From Empedobacter brevis_A (GTDB taxonomy: Bacteria; Bacteroidota; Bacteroidia; Flavobacteriales; Weeksellaceae), in the NCBI RefSeq assembly GCF_965118635.1, contig NZ_CBCPHV010000003.1, forward strand, positions 248,001 to 312,000: a stretch of DNA of 64,000 nt. The letters are read 5' to 3'. Below the pieces are notes generated by a model. The model ran no database searches and was not told where the DNA came from. It worked only from the letters and a program-made list of their open reading frames with translations. Positions 7,057 through 14,568 of this stretch are shown piece after piece; within the stretch, counting starts at the first letter, position 1; each line of letters begins with the position of its first letter. Made by a program: the position numbers and the translations under genes.

Positions 7057-9072
7057 TTAAATATCATTCCCAGATTCTGGTTGAATAACTTGTTCTGGGC
7101 CAGCATCTATTGCTTCTTCTTCTTTTTCTTCGATTTGATCTAGTTCGCTAATAAACTTTCTTGGTCCGAAAATTTCTTCTAAATCTTCTCTGAAAATCAC
7201 TTCTTTCTCAATTAATTTTTGAGCTAAAATATCTAATTGTTCACGGTGTTCACGTAAAATATCTTTTGCTCTTTCATATTGAGCTTCGATCATTGTTTTT
7301 ACCTCTTGATCAATTACCTGAGCAGTTTGTTCAGAATAAGGTTTACTGAAACCATATTCGTTTTGCCCAGATGAATCGTAATAAGAAATATTACCAACTT
7401 CTTTGTTTAATCCGTAAATACTTACCATCGCAGAAGCTTGTTTTGTTACTTTTTCCAAATCACTTAATGCACCTGTAGAAATATTATTGAATACAACTTC
7501 TTCAGCAGCACGACCTCCCATTGTCATACACATTTCGTCTAACAATTGTTCTGTCGTTGTAATTTGTCTTTCTTCTGGTAAATACCAAGCAGCGCCTAAA
7601 GAACGTCCACGAGGAACAATTGTTACTTTAACTAATGGTGCAGCGTGTTCTGTTAACCAACCGATTGTTGCGTGACCAGCTTCGTGGTAAGCAATACGTT
7701 TTTTCTCAGAAGGTTTTATAACTTTACTTTTCTTTTCTAATCCACCAATAATACGGTCAACAGCATCTAAAAAGTCTTGTTTTTCTACAACTTCTTTATT
7801 TTTACGAGCGGCAACCAAAGCTGCTTCGTTACAAACATTGAAAATATCTGCACCAGAAAAACCTGGCGTTTGTTTTGCTAAAAATTCGATTTCAACATCT
7901 TCACCTAATTTTAAAGGACGTAAGTGAACAGCAAAGATTTCTTTACGTTCGTTTAACTCAGGTAAATCAACGTTAATAATACGGTCAAAACGTCCTGGAC
8001 GCATTAATGCTTTGTCTAAAACATCGGCACGGTTTGTTGCAGCAATTACAATTACATTGGATTCTGTACCGAAACCGTCCATTTCTGTTAATAATTGGTT
8101 TAACGTGTTTTCACGTTCGTCATTAGAACCTGTAAAGTTAGATTTTCCACGTGCACGACCAATTGCATCAATCTCATCAATAAAGATAATTGAAGGGGAT
8201 TTTTCTTTTGCATTCTTGAATAAGTCACGTACACGAGATGCACCAACTCCTACAAACATTTCAACAAAATCAGAACCAGATAAAGAAAAGAAAGGAACTT
8301 TTGCTTCTCCTGCAACAGCTTTTGCTAATAATGTTTTACCTGTACCTGGAGGTCCTACTAATAAGGCACCTTTTGGTATACGTCCACCTAATTTTGTGAA
8401 TTTTTCAGGTTGTTTTAAGAATTCAACAATTTCTTCAATTTCTTCTTTTGCACCTTCCAATCCAGCAACATCTTTGAAAGTTGTTTTGATGTGATCATCA
8501 CCTTCAAATAATTTTGCTTTAGATTTTCCGACAGAGAATATTCCGCCTCCGCCTCCAGCAGATCCTCCAGCTCCCATTCTTCTGAATAATAAGAAGTAGA
8601 TTAATCCGAAGAAAATAAGAGAAATGAAAAGATTCATAAATAATCCTCCAAAACCATTTGATACTAAAGTGTTAAGTTTTGCAGTTTTATTTGGACTTTT
8701 TTCCACATTTGCATAGAAATCTTTTTCAAAATTTCCAGCATCGGCTACATTAAATGTAAAATTAGGTGCTCTTTTACTAGAAAGAAAATTTAAAGATTCG
8801 TTTGTGTTTTTGAATTTTTTAAATTCTTCTGTATTTAAAGCATCATCAGTTAAATAAGCGCTAACTCTTCCATTTTCTTTTTCTAAATCAGCTTCTTTAA
8901 CATATCCTTTTTCTACATAAGTAAGGAATGTTGTACGGTCGATATTTTTAGTCGTACCGCCTACGCCGCCAATATTATCAGAAAATAAAAGAAAGGCAAT
9001 CAGTAATAATCCTATGATAGCATATATCCATGTAGGATTAAACCTCGAAGGTTTAAAATTATTTTTTTTCAA
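7057..9072 (-). CDS. ftsH: ATP-dependent zinc metalloprotease FtsH
   Basis: Membrane-anchored AAA+ protease for membrane protein quality control. The 671-aa chain has membrane segments at about 14-32 and 140-163 with a periplasmic domain between them, a Gly-rich linker (167-177), Walker A GPPGTGKT at 240-247, Walker B IIFIDEID near 295-302, the second region of homology with MRPGRFDR at 357-364, and the zinc site HEAGH at 463-467. The acidic C-terminal tail (EEKEEEAID) is usual. There is no ATG near the 5' end. The frame opens with TTG at 9072, shortly after an in-frame TGA, so this gene appears to start at TTG. rsfS lies 22 bases upstream. Confidence 0.97.
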   Translation of the reverse strand: MKKNNFKPSRFNPTWIYAIIGLLLIAFLLFSDNIGGVGGTTKNIDRTTFLTYVEKGYVKEADLEKENGRVSAYLTDDALNTEEFKKFKNTNESLNFLSSKRAPNFTFNVADAGNFEKDFYANVEKSPNKTAKLNTLVSNGFGGLFMNLFISLIFFGLIYFLLFRRMGAGGSAGGGGGIFSVGKSKAKLFEGDDHIKTTFKDVAGLEGAKEEIEEIVEFLKQPEKFTKLGGRIPKGALLVGPPGTGKTLLAKAVAGEAKVPFFSLSGSDFVEMFVGVGASRVRDLFKNAKEKSPSIIFIDEIDAIGRARGKSNFTGSNDERENTLNQLLTEMDGFGTESNVIVIAATNRADVLDKALMRPGRFDRIINVDLPELNERKEIFAVHLRPLKLGEDVEIEFLAKQTPGFSGADIFNVCNEAALVAARKNKEVVEKQDFLDAVDRIIGGLEKKSKVIKPSEKKRIAYHEAGHATIGWLTEHAAPLVKVTIVPRGRSLGAAWYLPEERQITTTEQLLDEMCMTMGGRAAEEVVFNNISTGALSDLEKVTKQASAMVSIYGLNKEVGNISYYDSSGQNEYGFSKPYSEQTAQVIDQEVKTMIEAQYERAKDILREHREQLDILAQKLIEKEVIFREDLEEIFGPRKFISELDQIEEKEEEAIDAGPEQVIQPESGNDI

Positions 9073-9094
9073 TTTTTTTTGGTTTCAGTTATGA

Positions 9095-9463
9095 TTAATA
9101 TTCCATTTCGATACGCGTCTCTACAGCATCACCCCAAAGACTTTCTATATCGTAATATTCTCTGTATTCTTTTTGAAAAACATGAACAATAACATTTGTG
9201 TAGTCCAACAAAACCCATTGATTATTTTGTGTTCCTTCTACATGAAAAGGTCTTTCTGACATTTCTGTTTTTACAGTTCTTTCAATCGAACCAGCTAAAG
9301 CGCTAACTTGTGTATTTGAATTTCCTGTACAAATAACGAAGTATTGGCAAAATGCATTTTCAATTTCTCGTAAGTCTAAAATTGTAATTTCTTCTCCTTT
9401 AACATTTGTAATTCCATCAACAATGCTATCTAGCAAATCTTTTGTATATTGAGTATCTATCAT
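9095..9463 (-). CDS. rsfS: Ribosome silencing factor RsfS
   Basis: A 122-aa member of the RsfS/Iojap/DUF143 family, which binds ribosomal protein uL14 and blocks subunit joining when nutrients are low. The motifs are ITILDLREIENAFCQYFVICTGNS near residues 24-47, the RPFHVEGTQNNQWVLLDY core and IVHVFQKEYREYYDIESLWGDA. It is the first gene of an rsfS-ftsH operon, 22 bases from ftsH, a pairing I know from other Flavobacteriia. A TAnnTTTG box lies upstream, divergent from birA. Confidence 0.95.
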   Translation of the reverse strand: MIDTQYTKDLLDSIVDGITNVKGEEITILDLREIENAFCQYFVICTGNSNTQVSALAGSIERTVKTEMSERPFHVEGTQNNQWVLLDYTNVIVHVFQKEYREYYDIESLWGDAVETRIEMEY

Positions 9464-9481
9464 CTTTTATTTTGTAATTCG

Positions 9482-9489
9482 CAAATTTA
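9482..9489 (-). promoter_or_regulatory. -7 promoter box TAAATTTG for rsfS-ftsH
   Basis: Exact TAnnTTTG on the minus strand, 19 bases upstream of the rsfS ATG. Confidence 0.6.
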
Positions 9490-9556
9490 GTGAATCCTTA
9501 TTAAAGTTTAAACTTTTTAAAATAACTTTAACCACTCTATAAAAGTAATAAAAAAA

Positions 9557-10270
9557 ATGTATTTAATTAGTTTTGATTCTTTGCCTAGTACGAATGAGTT
9601 CTTGATGAATTTGTCCAAAAAAGATGCCAATAGTTGGACTGTCATACATGCTAAAAATCAAACAAAAGGAAAAGGTTATGCTGGAAATGAATGGAAAGTA
9701 GTTTCAGGAGAAAATTTAACCTTTAGTTTTTTGTTGAAAACAGATTATAGTTTTCAGGAATTAATTTATTTAAACGAATGGATTTCGAATGTTATTTGTC
9801 TATTTTTAAAACAATTTCATTCAAAATCTAACGTAAAATGGCCAAATGATATTATTTTAAATGATAAAAAGGTTTGCGGAATTTTAATTGAAAATTATCG
9901 TTCCAATGGAATAATGAATTCTGTAATTGGAATTGGAATTAACGTCAATCAAACTGATTTTAATCACTTGCCAAAAGCAACATCTATTCGAAAAGTAACT
10001 GACAAAGAATATGACATCGAGGAAATTTTGGCAGATTTAATGCATTTGTTTGAGGCAGAATTTTCAACTTTAGAACAAAAAAAGTTTAAAGAAATTCATC
10101 AAACTTATTTAGATAATCTGTTCAGAAAAGATAAAATATCTAACTTTAAACTTGATGGAATAGAAGTTGAAGGAATTATAAAAGATGTGAACGAAGCAGG
10201 AAATCTTTTGATTGAAATTAATCAAGAATTGAGAGAATTCAAACACAAAGAAATTGAACTTCTTTTTTAA
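9557..10270 (+). CDS. birA: Biotin--[acetyl-CoA-carboxylase] ligase, monofunctional
   Basis: Attaches biotin to the carboxyl carrier protein through biotinyl-AMP. The 237-aa protein lacks the N-terminal helix-turn-helix of E. coli BirA, so it should be a ligase only, not a repressor. The visible motifs are LPSTNEFL (substrate pocket), KNQTKGKGYAGNEWKV (a GRGRxGRxW-type loop in which Lys replaces the usual first Arg), VKWPNDIILNDKKVCGILIEN and GIGINVNQ, followed by a short C-terminal SH3-like domain. It is divergent from rsfS and followed 27 bases later by idi. Confidence 0.93.
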   Translation: MYLISFDSLPSTNEFLMNLSKKDANSWTVIHAKNQTKGKGYAGNEWKVVSGENLTFSFLLKTDYSFQELIYLNEWISNVICLFLKQFHSKSNVKWPNDIILNDKKVCGILIENYRSNGIMNSVIGIGINVNQTDFNHLPKATSIRKVTDKEYDIEEILADLMHLFEAEFSTLEQKKFKEIHQTYLDNLFRKDKISNFKLDGIEVEGIIKDVNEAGNLLIEINQELREFKHKEIELLF

Positions 10271-10285
10271 TCCTCAAGAAAAAGC

Positions 10286-10293
10286 TATTTTTG
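10286..10293 (+). promoter_or_regulatory. -7 promoter box TATTTTTG directly upstream of idi
   Basis: Exact TAnnTTTG match whose last G is only five bases before the idi ATG (10298). If used, transcription would begin at or very near the start codon, giving a leaderless mRNA. Confidence 0.5.
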
Positions 10294-10297
10294 TTTT

Positions 10298-10813
10298 ATG
10301 GAAGAATTTGTAGTTTTAGTTGATCAGGACGATCAAAAATTAGGATTGATGGAGAAACAACAAGCGCATGTAGCTGGATTGTTGCATCGCGCATTTTCCG
10401 TTTTTGTATTCAATTCGAAAGGTGAATTGTTGATTCAGCAAAGAGCTGCAAATAAATATCATTCTCCTACGTTGTGGACCAATACATGTTGTAGTCATCC
10501 GCGAGAAAACGAAACTTACGAAGAAGCTGCGCACAGACGTTTGCAAGAAGAAATGGGTTTTGATTGCGAGTTAGAATATAAATTCAATTTTATCTACAAA
10601 GCACATTTAGAAAATGATTTGATTGAACATGAATTAGATTATGTTTTTATCGGAACATTTAACGAAGATCCGAACTTGAATCCAGATGAAGTAATGGCTT
10701 CTCGTTGGGTAGATTTGGATGATTTGAAAAAAGATTTAGAAAAAAATCCTCAGGATTATACAGCTTGGTTCAAAATAATTTTTGAACATTATGTTTCGTA
10801 TATCGAAGAATAA
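10298..10813 (+). CDS. idi: Isopentenyl-diphosphate delta-isomerase, type I
   Basis: Interconverts isopentenyl and dimethylallyl diphosphate in isoprenoid synthesis. The 171-aa length fits the type I (Nudix-fold) enzyme. TNTCCSHPRENE contains the catalytic Cys and the CxHP motif, and EEAAHRRLQEEMGF is the Nudix helix. Tyr/Trp-rich C-terminal residues (YTAWFKIIF) are also typical. It lies 27 bases after birA and 12 bases before the pterin synthase-like gene. A -7 box immediately upstream suggests its own leaderless transcript. Confidence 0.95.
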   Translation: MEEFVVLVDQDDQKLGLMEKQQAHVAGLLHRAFSVFVFNSKGELLIQQRAANKYHSPTLWTNTCCSHPRENETYEEAAHRRLQEEMGFDCELEYKFNFIYKAHLENDLIEHELDYVFIGTFNEDPNLNPDEVMASRWVDLDDLKKDLEKNPQDYTAWFKIIFEHYVSYIEE

Positions 10814-10825
10814 AAAATACAGAAA

Positions 10826-11236
10826 ATGAAAGTTACGGTTAACAGAAAAGCACATTTTAACGCTGCGCACCGATTATATAACAAGAATTGGAGCGATGAA
10901 CAAAATTTTGAAATTTTCGGAAAATGTTCTTACCCAAATTATCACGGACATAATTATGAAATTATCGTAGCTGTGAAAGGTGAAGTTGATCCAGCAACTG
11001 GTTTTGTGATGAATTTAGATGAATTACGAAAAATTATCGAGGTAGAAGTTGAAGATTATTTGGATCATAAAAATCTAAATATTGATATTGAAGAATTTAA
11101 AAATGTCAATCCAACTGCTGAGAATATTGTGATTTTGATTTGGAAAAAAATTAGAGCAAAATTAGCTGCTGAATTAGAATTGAAGGTAACTTTATACGAA
11201 ACTCCACGCAATTTTGTAGAATATACAGGCGAATGA
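10826..11236 (+). CDS. 6-pyruvoyl-tetrahydropterin synthase / QueD family protein
   Basis: A 136-aa T-fold enzyme. The zinc-binding histidines are in HFNAAHRLY near residues 10-18 and HGHNY near 45. The catalytic Cys is in FGKCSYPNYHGHNYE, and the C-terminal Glu is in LYETPRNFVEYTGE. The reaction is either formation of 6-carboxytetrahydropterin (QueD, queuosine path) or 6-pyruvoyltetrahydropterin. No other queuosine or pterin genes lie in the window to decide. Its stop codon overlaps the peroxiredoxin ATG by four bases, so these two are coupled. Confidence 0.88.
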   Translation: MKVTVNRKAHFNAAHRLYNKNWSDEQNFEIFGKCSYPNYHGHNYEIIVAVKGEVDPATGFVMNLDELRKIIEVEVEDYLDHKNLNIDIEEFKNVNPTAENIVILIWKKIRAKLAAELELKVTLYETPRNFVEYTGE

Positions 11237-11685
11237 AATTAGGTGATCACATACCAACTTTTTCGTTAGAAGACAACAAAGGAAACTGGTTTAATTCGGA
11301 CGAATTTTTGCACAAAAAATATTTTGTATTATTCTTCTATCCGATGGATTTTACACCAATGTGTACAAAAGAAGTTTGTCAATTTCGAGATGTAAATGCA
11401 GAATTTAATGCTTTAGATGCTGTAATTGTCGGAATTAATGGACAATCAACTTCTTCGCACGAAAGATTTTATACGAAACATCAACTCAATTTTCCGTTGC
11501 TTTCCGATAAAGGAGCGAAGTTGTCGAAATTATTAGGAATCAAAAAGAAATTTGGTTTAATCACACCGCGCGAAACATTTGTATTCAATAAACAAGGAAA
11601 ATTAATCAAACACATTGTTTCTAATGTTGCCGAAACACACATAGAAGAAGCAGTGCAAGCAATAAAAAAAGACCAAGAAAATTAG
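11233..11685 (+). CDS. Peroxiredoxin, BCP/AhpC-TSA family
   Basis: A 150-aa thiol peroxidase that reduces hydroperoxides. The active site is FYPMDFTPMCTKEVCQFRD, where the first Cys is peroxidatic and the second, five residues later, is the likely resolving Cys of a BCP-type atypical 2-Cys enzyme. Arg is retained in the ITPRETFVFN segment. The ATG overlaps the upstream pterin gene stop (ATGA). Its last codons and stop lie within a 16-bp terminator stem shared with the convergent gene on the other strand. Confidence 0.9.
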   Translation: MKLGDHIPTFSLEDNKGNWFNSDEFLHKKYFVLFFYPMDFTPMCTKEVCQFRDVNAEFNALDAVIVGINGQSTSSHERFYTKHQLNFPLLSDKGAKLSKLLGIKKKFGLITPRETFVFNKQGKLIKHIVSNVAETHIEEAVQAIKKDQEN

Positions 11686-11701
11686 TTTTCTTGGTCTTTT
11701 T
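11666..11701. terminator. Bidirectional terminator containing both convergent stop codons
   Basis: A perfect 16-bp inverted repeat (AAAAAGACCAAGAAAA at 11666-11681 and its complement at 11686-11701) surrounds the loop TTAG. The loop gives TAG on the plus strand (peroxiredoxin stop) and TAA on the minus strand (60-aa protein stop). T runs are present in both directions. Confidence 0.95.
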
Positions 11702-11864
11702 GTTTGTATAATTTTTGTCGAATAAGAACTCGGTAAGTAAAAAAGATAACCGTTCCAATTGCCGAATAAACCAACATTGTTTGTACATCGCTTTTATCGA
11801 ATAAATATTTAAGTCCAAACAACACGAAAAAGAAAATGATACTATAAATGATATTTTGTTTCAT
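11682..11864 (-). CDS. Small membrane protein, 60 aa
   Basis: There are two hydrophobic stretches, IIYSIIFFFVLFGLKYLF near the N-terminus and MLVYSAIGTVIFFTYRVLI in the middle, so it is probably a two-span inner-membrane protein. It ends in a basic tail, KLYKQKDQEN. The last five residues equal those of the convergent peroxiredoxin because both are encoded by the two arms of one palindrome. Similar tiny two-helix proteins of unknown function are common in flavobacteria. No function can be assigned. Confidence 0.7.
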   Translation of the reverse strand: MKQNIIYSIIFFFVLFGLKYLFDKSDVQTMLVYSAIGTVIFFTYRVLIRQKLYKQKDQEN

Positions 11865-11928
11865 ATGGTAAAAGTAGGGATAATTCCTATTTTGTTTTCG
11901 CTTTATTAATAGGATTCTCTGAAATAAA

Positions 11929-12603
11929 TTAAAGTTTCAACTCTCCAATTCTAATTAATTTCTTAGAAGTTGCCAGTTGATTTGGATTTGTTCCAGGTTC
12001 ATCTTGTGGAACTTCTTTTCCTTTTTTACGATAAAAATCAATCCAAAAATCATCAATCATTCCGGTTTCTTTGTTTTTGAAATTCATCGGAATTAGTTCG
12101 AAAATTTTGTCATCACGAAAAGCTCTTTCTACAAAATCGGAACAATATAATTCATCATCATTCAAAATATATAACCAATTATAAGGCTTTCCTAACATGG
12201 TTTTTGCTTTTGCAATTGCTTTCGGAATGGTTGATTGATATTCATTTTTAAGACGATAAATAACAATTTTATTATTATTTTCGGTTTGAGAAGTATAAAA
12301 ATGATGAATTTCTTCTCGTTTCGATCCGCCTTTTGTAGAAGCATGTAAAACAAAAATAGAATCTGTAGTTTTTTCTATAAAACCAACATGATCAAAATTT
12401 GTTTGCTCTGATATTTTTGTAACTCGACTTATTGCGCCAGAAAGTTCTTCGGTTTCTGCGCCAACAAAAATTAAATCTCCATTTTGGATATTTTTCAATG
12501 AAATCTCTTGTTTTTCTTTTATTACTTTAGATTTTGTACAACTATTCATTGTCAAAGTAAATAGAAGTAAAAGGATAGGAAATAAAATGAATATTTTTTT
12601 CAT
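11929..12603 (-). CDS. YiiX-like permuted NlpC/P60 lipoprotein
   Basis: A 224-aa predicted lipoprotein (signal peptide ending MNSC, Cys at about 22) with the YiiX/YaeF permuted papain-like fold: NIQNGDLIFVGAE, then the His motif FDHVGFI near residue 76, and the Cys motif DELYCSDFVERAF near residue 155. In this order (His before Cys) the NlpC/P60 active site is circularly permuted. Such enzymes are predicted amidases or peptidases acting on lipids or peptidoglycan, but few have been characterised. The gene is divergent from the 120-aa membrane-anchored protein, with only 43 bases between starts. Confidence 0.82.
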   Translation of the reverse strand: MKKIFILFPILLLLFTLTMNSCTKSKVIKEKQEISLKNIQNGDLIFVGAETEELSGAISRVTKISEQTNFDHVGFIEKTTDSIFVLHASTKGGSKREEIHHFYTSQTENNNKIVIYRLKNEYQSTIPKAIAKAKTMLGKPYNWLYILNDDELYCSDFVERAFRDDKIFELIPMNFKNKETGMIDDFWIDFYRKKGKEVPQDEPGTNPNQLATSKKLIRIGELKL

Positions 12604-12646
12604 TCGGAATGAATTATTACTTTTAATCTACGAATTAACCAAAAAG

Positions 12647-13009
12647 ATGGATTTTAAAAAAATTTTAACCATATCAATTGTCATTTTATTGATTTTAGTT
12701 GGTGTTGCAATCATAATAGGTAGCAACAAAGATCGACGCGTTTTCTTTATTCAAAGCGTCGATAAACCAATTGAAAATGTTATTCATTCTCGTTTAGATA
12801 CTGATTATTCATACGAAATTGTAAAAGTAAAAGGTAAAACAAATGATACAATTTTGGTTGTTCCTTGTGAAGGTTGTCAACCAGTAAAGCTGTCTGGTAA
12901 AATAAATGAAAAGTTTATGAACACCTTTGGTAAAGGAAAATCTGTTATGCGTTTCGAGCCATATAAGGCAACTACAGTTGATTTAAAAATTATTCATAAA
13001 ATTAGATAA
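12647..13009 (+). CDS. Membrane-anchored hypothetical protein, 120 aa
   Basis: One N-terminal membrane helix (KKILTISIVILLILVGVAIIIG) is followed by about 90 residues, probably periplasmic, with a CEGC pair (VVPCEGCQPVKLSG). I do not recognise the family. The CxxC spacing could be a disulfide or metal site, but there is no thioredoxin context. The open frame begins 20 codons earlier inside the divergent lipoprotein gene. ATG at 12647 puts the start next to the membrane helix and removes the overlap, so I prefer it. Confidence 0.65.
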   Translation: MDFKKILTISIVILLILVGVAIIIGSNKDRRVFFIQSVDKPIENVIHSRLDTDYSYEIVKVKGKTNDTILVVPCEGCQPVKLSGKINEKFMNTFGKGKSVMRFEPYKATTVDLKIIHKIR

Positions 13010-13047
13010 TCTTCATCATTAAGAAATTTTTCTAAGAATTATTTCCT

Positions 13048-13055
13048 TATTTTTG
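13048..13055 (+). promoter_or_regulatory. -7 promoter box TATTTTTG for gcvT
   Basis: Exact TAnnTTTG match 32 bases upstream of the gcvT ATG. I see no glycine riboswitch-like structure in the short leader. Confidence 0.6.
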
Positions 13056-13087
13056 GGAGAATTATAAACTTATCAAAGCAAACAAAC

Positions 13088-14164
13088 ATGAAAGTAACTG
13101 CATTAAACCAAAAGCACAAAGATTTAGGTGCGAAAATGGTTCCTTTTGCTGGATATGAAATGCCAGTACAATACGCAGGTGTTAACCAAGAACACTTTGC
13201 TGTACGCGAAAAAGTTGGTGTTTTTGACGTTTCTCACATGGGACAATTTTTTGTAAAAGGAGAAAAAGCAACAGACTTATTACAACACTTATTGACTAAC
13301 GATGTAACGAAAGTTGCAATTGGTCAAGCTCAATATAACGCAATGCCAAACGAAAAAGGAGGAATTGTAGATGATTTAATCATTTATAAAATCTCTGATG
13401 ATGAATGGATGGCAGTTGTTAATGCTTCTAACATTGAAAAAGATTGGGAATGGATGAACAAACACAATACGTTTGGAGCAGAATTAACAAACAAATCTGA
13501 TGAAATGTCTTTATTGGCAATTCAAGGTCCAAAAGCAATCGAAGCAATGCAAGCATTGACAGATGTTAATTTAGCAGAAATTCCATTTTATCATTTTGTG
13601 ATAGGGAAATTTGCAGGAATCGATAATGTAATCATTTCGGCAACAGGTTACACAGGTTCTGGAGGTTTTGAGATTTATTTCGCAAACGAACAAGCAGATG
13701 AAATGTGGGACAAAGTAATGGAAGCAGGAAAATCTTTTGATATAGAACCTTGTGGTTTGGCTGCTCGCGATACTTTGCGTTTAGAAAAAGGATATTGTTT
13801 GTATGGAAATGATATTAATGACGAAACAACTCCACTAGAAGCAGGATTAGGTTGGGTAACAAAATTAGATACAAACTTTATTTCTTCTGATATTTTGAAA
13901 GCTCAAAAAGAAGCTGGAGTAGAGAAGAAGCTAGTTGGTTTCAAAATGATTGAAAGAGGAATTCCTCGTCACGATTATAAAGTTGTAGACGATAACGAAA
14001 ATACAATTGGTATTGTAACTTCAGGAACACAATCTCCAATTTTGAAACAAGGAATTGGTTTAGCTTATGTAAATACAGAATTTGCGAAAGTAGGAACGAA
14101 AATTAGAATTCAGATTCGTGATAAAAATATCTTAGCAGAAGTAGTAAAAACTCCTTTTGTTTAA
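13088..14164 (+). CDS. gcvT: Glycine cleavage system aminomethyltransferase (T protein)
   Basis: Transfers the methylene group from lipoylated H protein to tetrahydrofolate, releasing ammonia. The 358-aa length is usual. The N-terminus has GAKMVPFAGYEMPVQY and VFDVSHMGQF, with the folate-domain residues YNAMPNEKGGIVDDL following near residue 85. The middle has GYTGSGGFEIY and the C-terminal half GLAARDTLRLEKGYCLYG with VTSGTQSPILKQGIGLAYV. No gcvH or gcvP is adjacent. It is monocistronic, with its own promoter box and a terminator 20 bases downstream. Confidence 0.97.
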   Translation: MKVTALNQKHKDLGAKMVPFAGYEMPVQYAGVNQEHFAVREKVGVFDVSHMGQFFVKGEKATDLLQHLLTNDVTKVAIGQAQYNAMPNEKGGIVDDLIIYKISDDEWMAVVNASNIEKDWEWMNKHNTFGAELTNKSDEMSLLAIQGPKAIEAMQALTDVNLAEIPFYHFVIGKFAGIDNVIISATGYTGSGGFEIYFANEQADEMWDKVMEAGKSFDIEPCGLAARDTLRLEKGYCLYGNDINDETTPLEAGLGWVTKLDTNFISSDILKAQKEAGVEKKLVGFKMIERGIPRHDYKVVDDNENTIGIVTSGTQSPILKQGIGLAYVNTEFAKVGTKIRIQIRDKNILAEVVKTPFV

Positions 14165-14184
14165 ATAATTATTTCTAGTATATG

Positions 14185-14216
14185 AAAAAGCTTCTGATAA
14201 ATTCGGAAGCTTTTTT
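14185..14216 (+). terminator. Terminator after gcvT
   Basis: The stem AAAAAGCTTC / GAAGCTTTTT is followed by T6, 20 bases past the gcvT stop codon. Confidence 0.9.
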
Positions 14217-14337
14217 GATGAATTCATATTATTTGATATTTTTTTGACTAAAATATTTATATAAAGTTAAAAATGTTTTGAAATAAGTAAGGATTTAATA
14301 AAAATATTAATAATTGTTAAAAAAATACTAAATTAGG

Positions 14338-14369
14338 TTTGTTTTAATATGATAAATGTTATAGTTTTG
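14338..14369 (+). promoter_or_regulatory. Two-part Bacteroidota promoter (TTTG - 20 bp - TAGTTTTG)
   Basis: The -33 element TTTG at 14338-14341 and an exact -7 box TAGTTTTG at 14362-14369 are separated by 20 bp, the spacing expected for the Bacteroidota primary sigma factor. No open reading frame follows, only a terminator about 50 bases later. Confidence 0.65.
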
Positions 14370-14374
14370 AGTAA

Positions 14375-14447
14375 ACAGTATTACTAATCAAGTATTATTA
14401 ATTAACACTAATTATGATTTTAAGGCTTCTTTCCAGAAGCCTTTTTT
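14375..14447 (+). ncRNA. Candidate small RNA of about 73 nt
   Basis: The predicted start is five to seven bases after the -7 box. The 3' end is the terminator at 14422-14447. The body (about 14375-14421) is AT-rich and has no start codon with a sustained frame. No known RNA family was recognised. The call rests on promoter plus terminator alone and could instead be a decayed gene's regulatory remnant. Confidence 0.45.
14422..14447 (+). terminator. Orphan terminator ending the candidate sRNA
   Basis: The 9-bp stem AAGGCTTCT / AGAAGCCTT with loop TTCC is followed by T6 on the plus strand. It is 258 bases beyond gcvT, past that gene's own terminator. Confidence 0.85.
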
Positions 14448-14523
14448 GATTTTTTTACTTTTGAAATTTTCATTATTTCGTAATAATTGGATTTCATTCA
14501 AAGAGATTTAAATTTTAAAATAA

Positions 14524-14562
14524 CATAAAAAAACTGCTTTATGAAAAATCATAAAGCAGTTT
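14524..14562 (-). terminator. Terminator of the RecB/AddA-uvrC-membrane protein operon
   Basis: A 13-bp stem (AAACTGCTTTATG / CATAAAGCAGTTT) at 14531-14562 has a seven-T tract on the minus strand, just past the stop codon of the 147-aa gene. Confidence 0.9.
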
Positions 14563-14568
14563 GTGTTT

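Larger units (their letters stand above)
14165..14568. other. 404-bp gene-free stretch holding two plus-strand terminators and a candidate sRNA
   Basis: Between gcvT and the minus-strand uvrC operon there is no credible coding frame. It holds the gcvT terminator, an AT-rich stretch with no visible structure (14217-14337), a consensus promoter, a second plus-strand terminator with no gene in front of it, and the minus-strand terminator of the uvrC operon. Confidence 0.8.

Noticed and set aside
8012..8494. A 160-aa antisense frame opposite ftsH
   Set aside because: It mirrors the conserved AAA+ domain codons, has no independent promoter and no protein-like composition. It is a shadow of ftsH.
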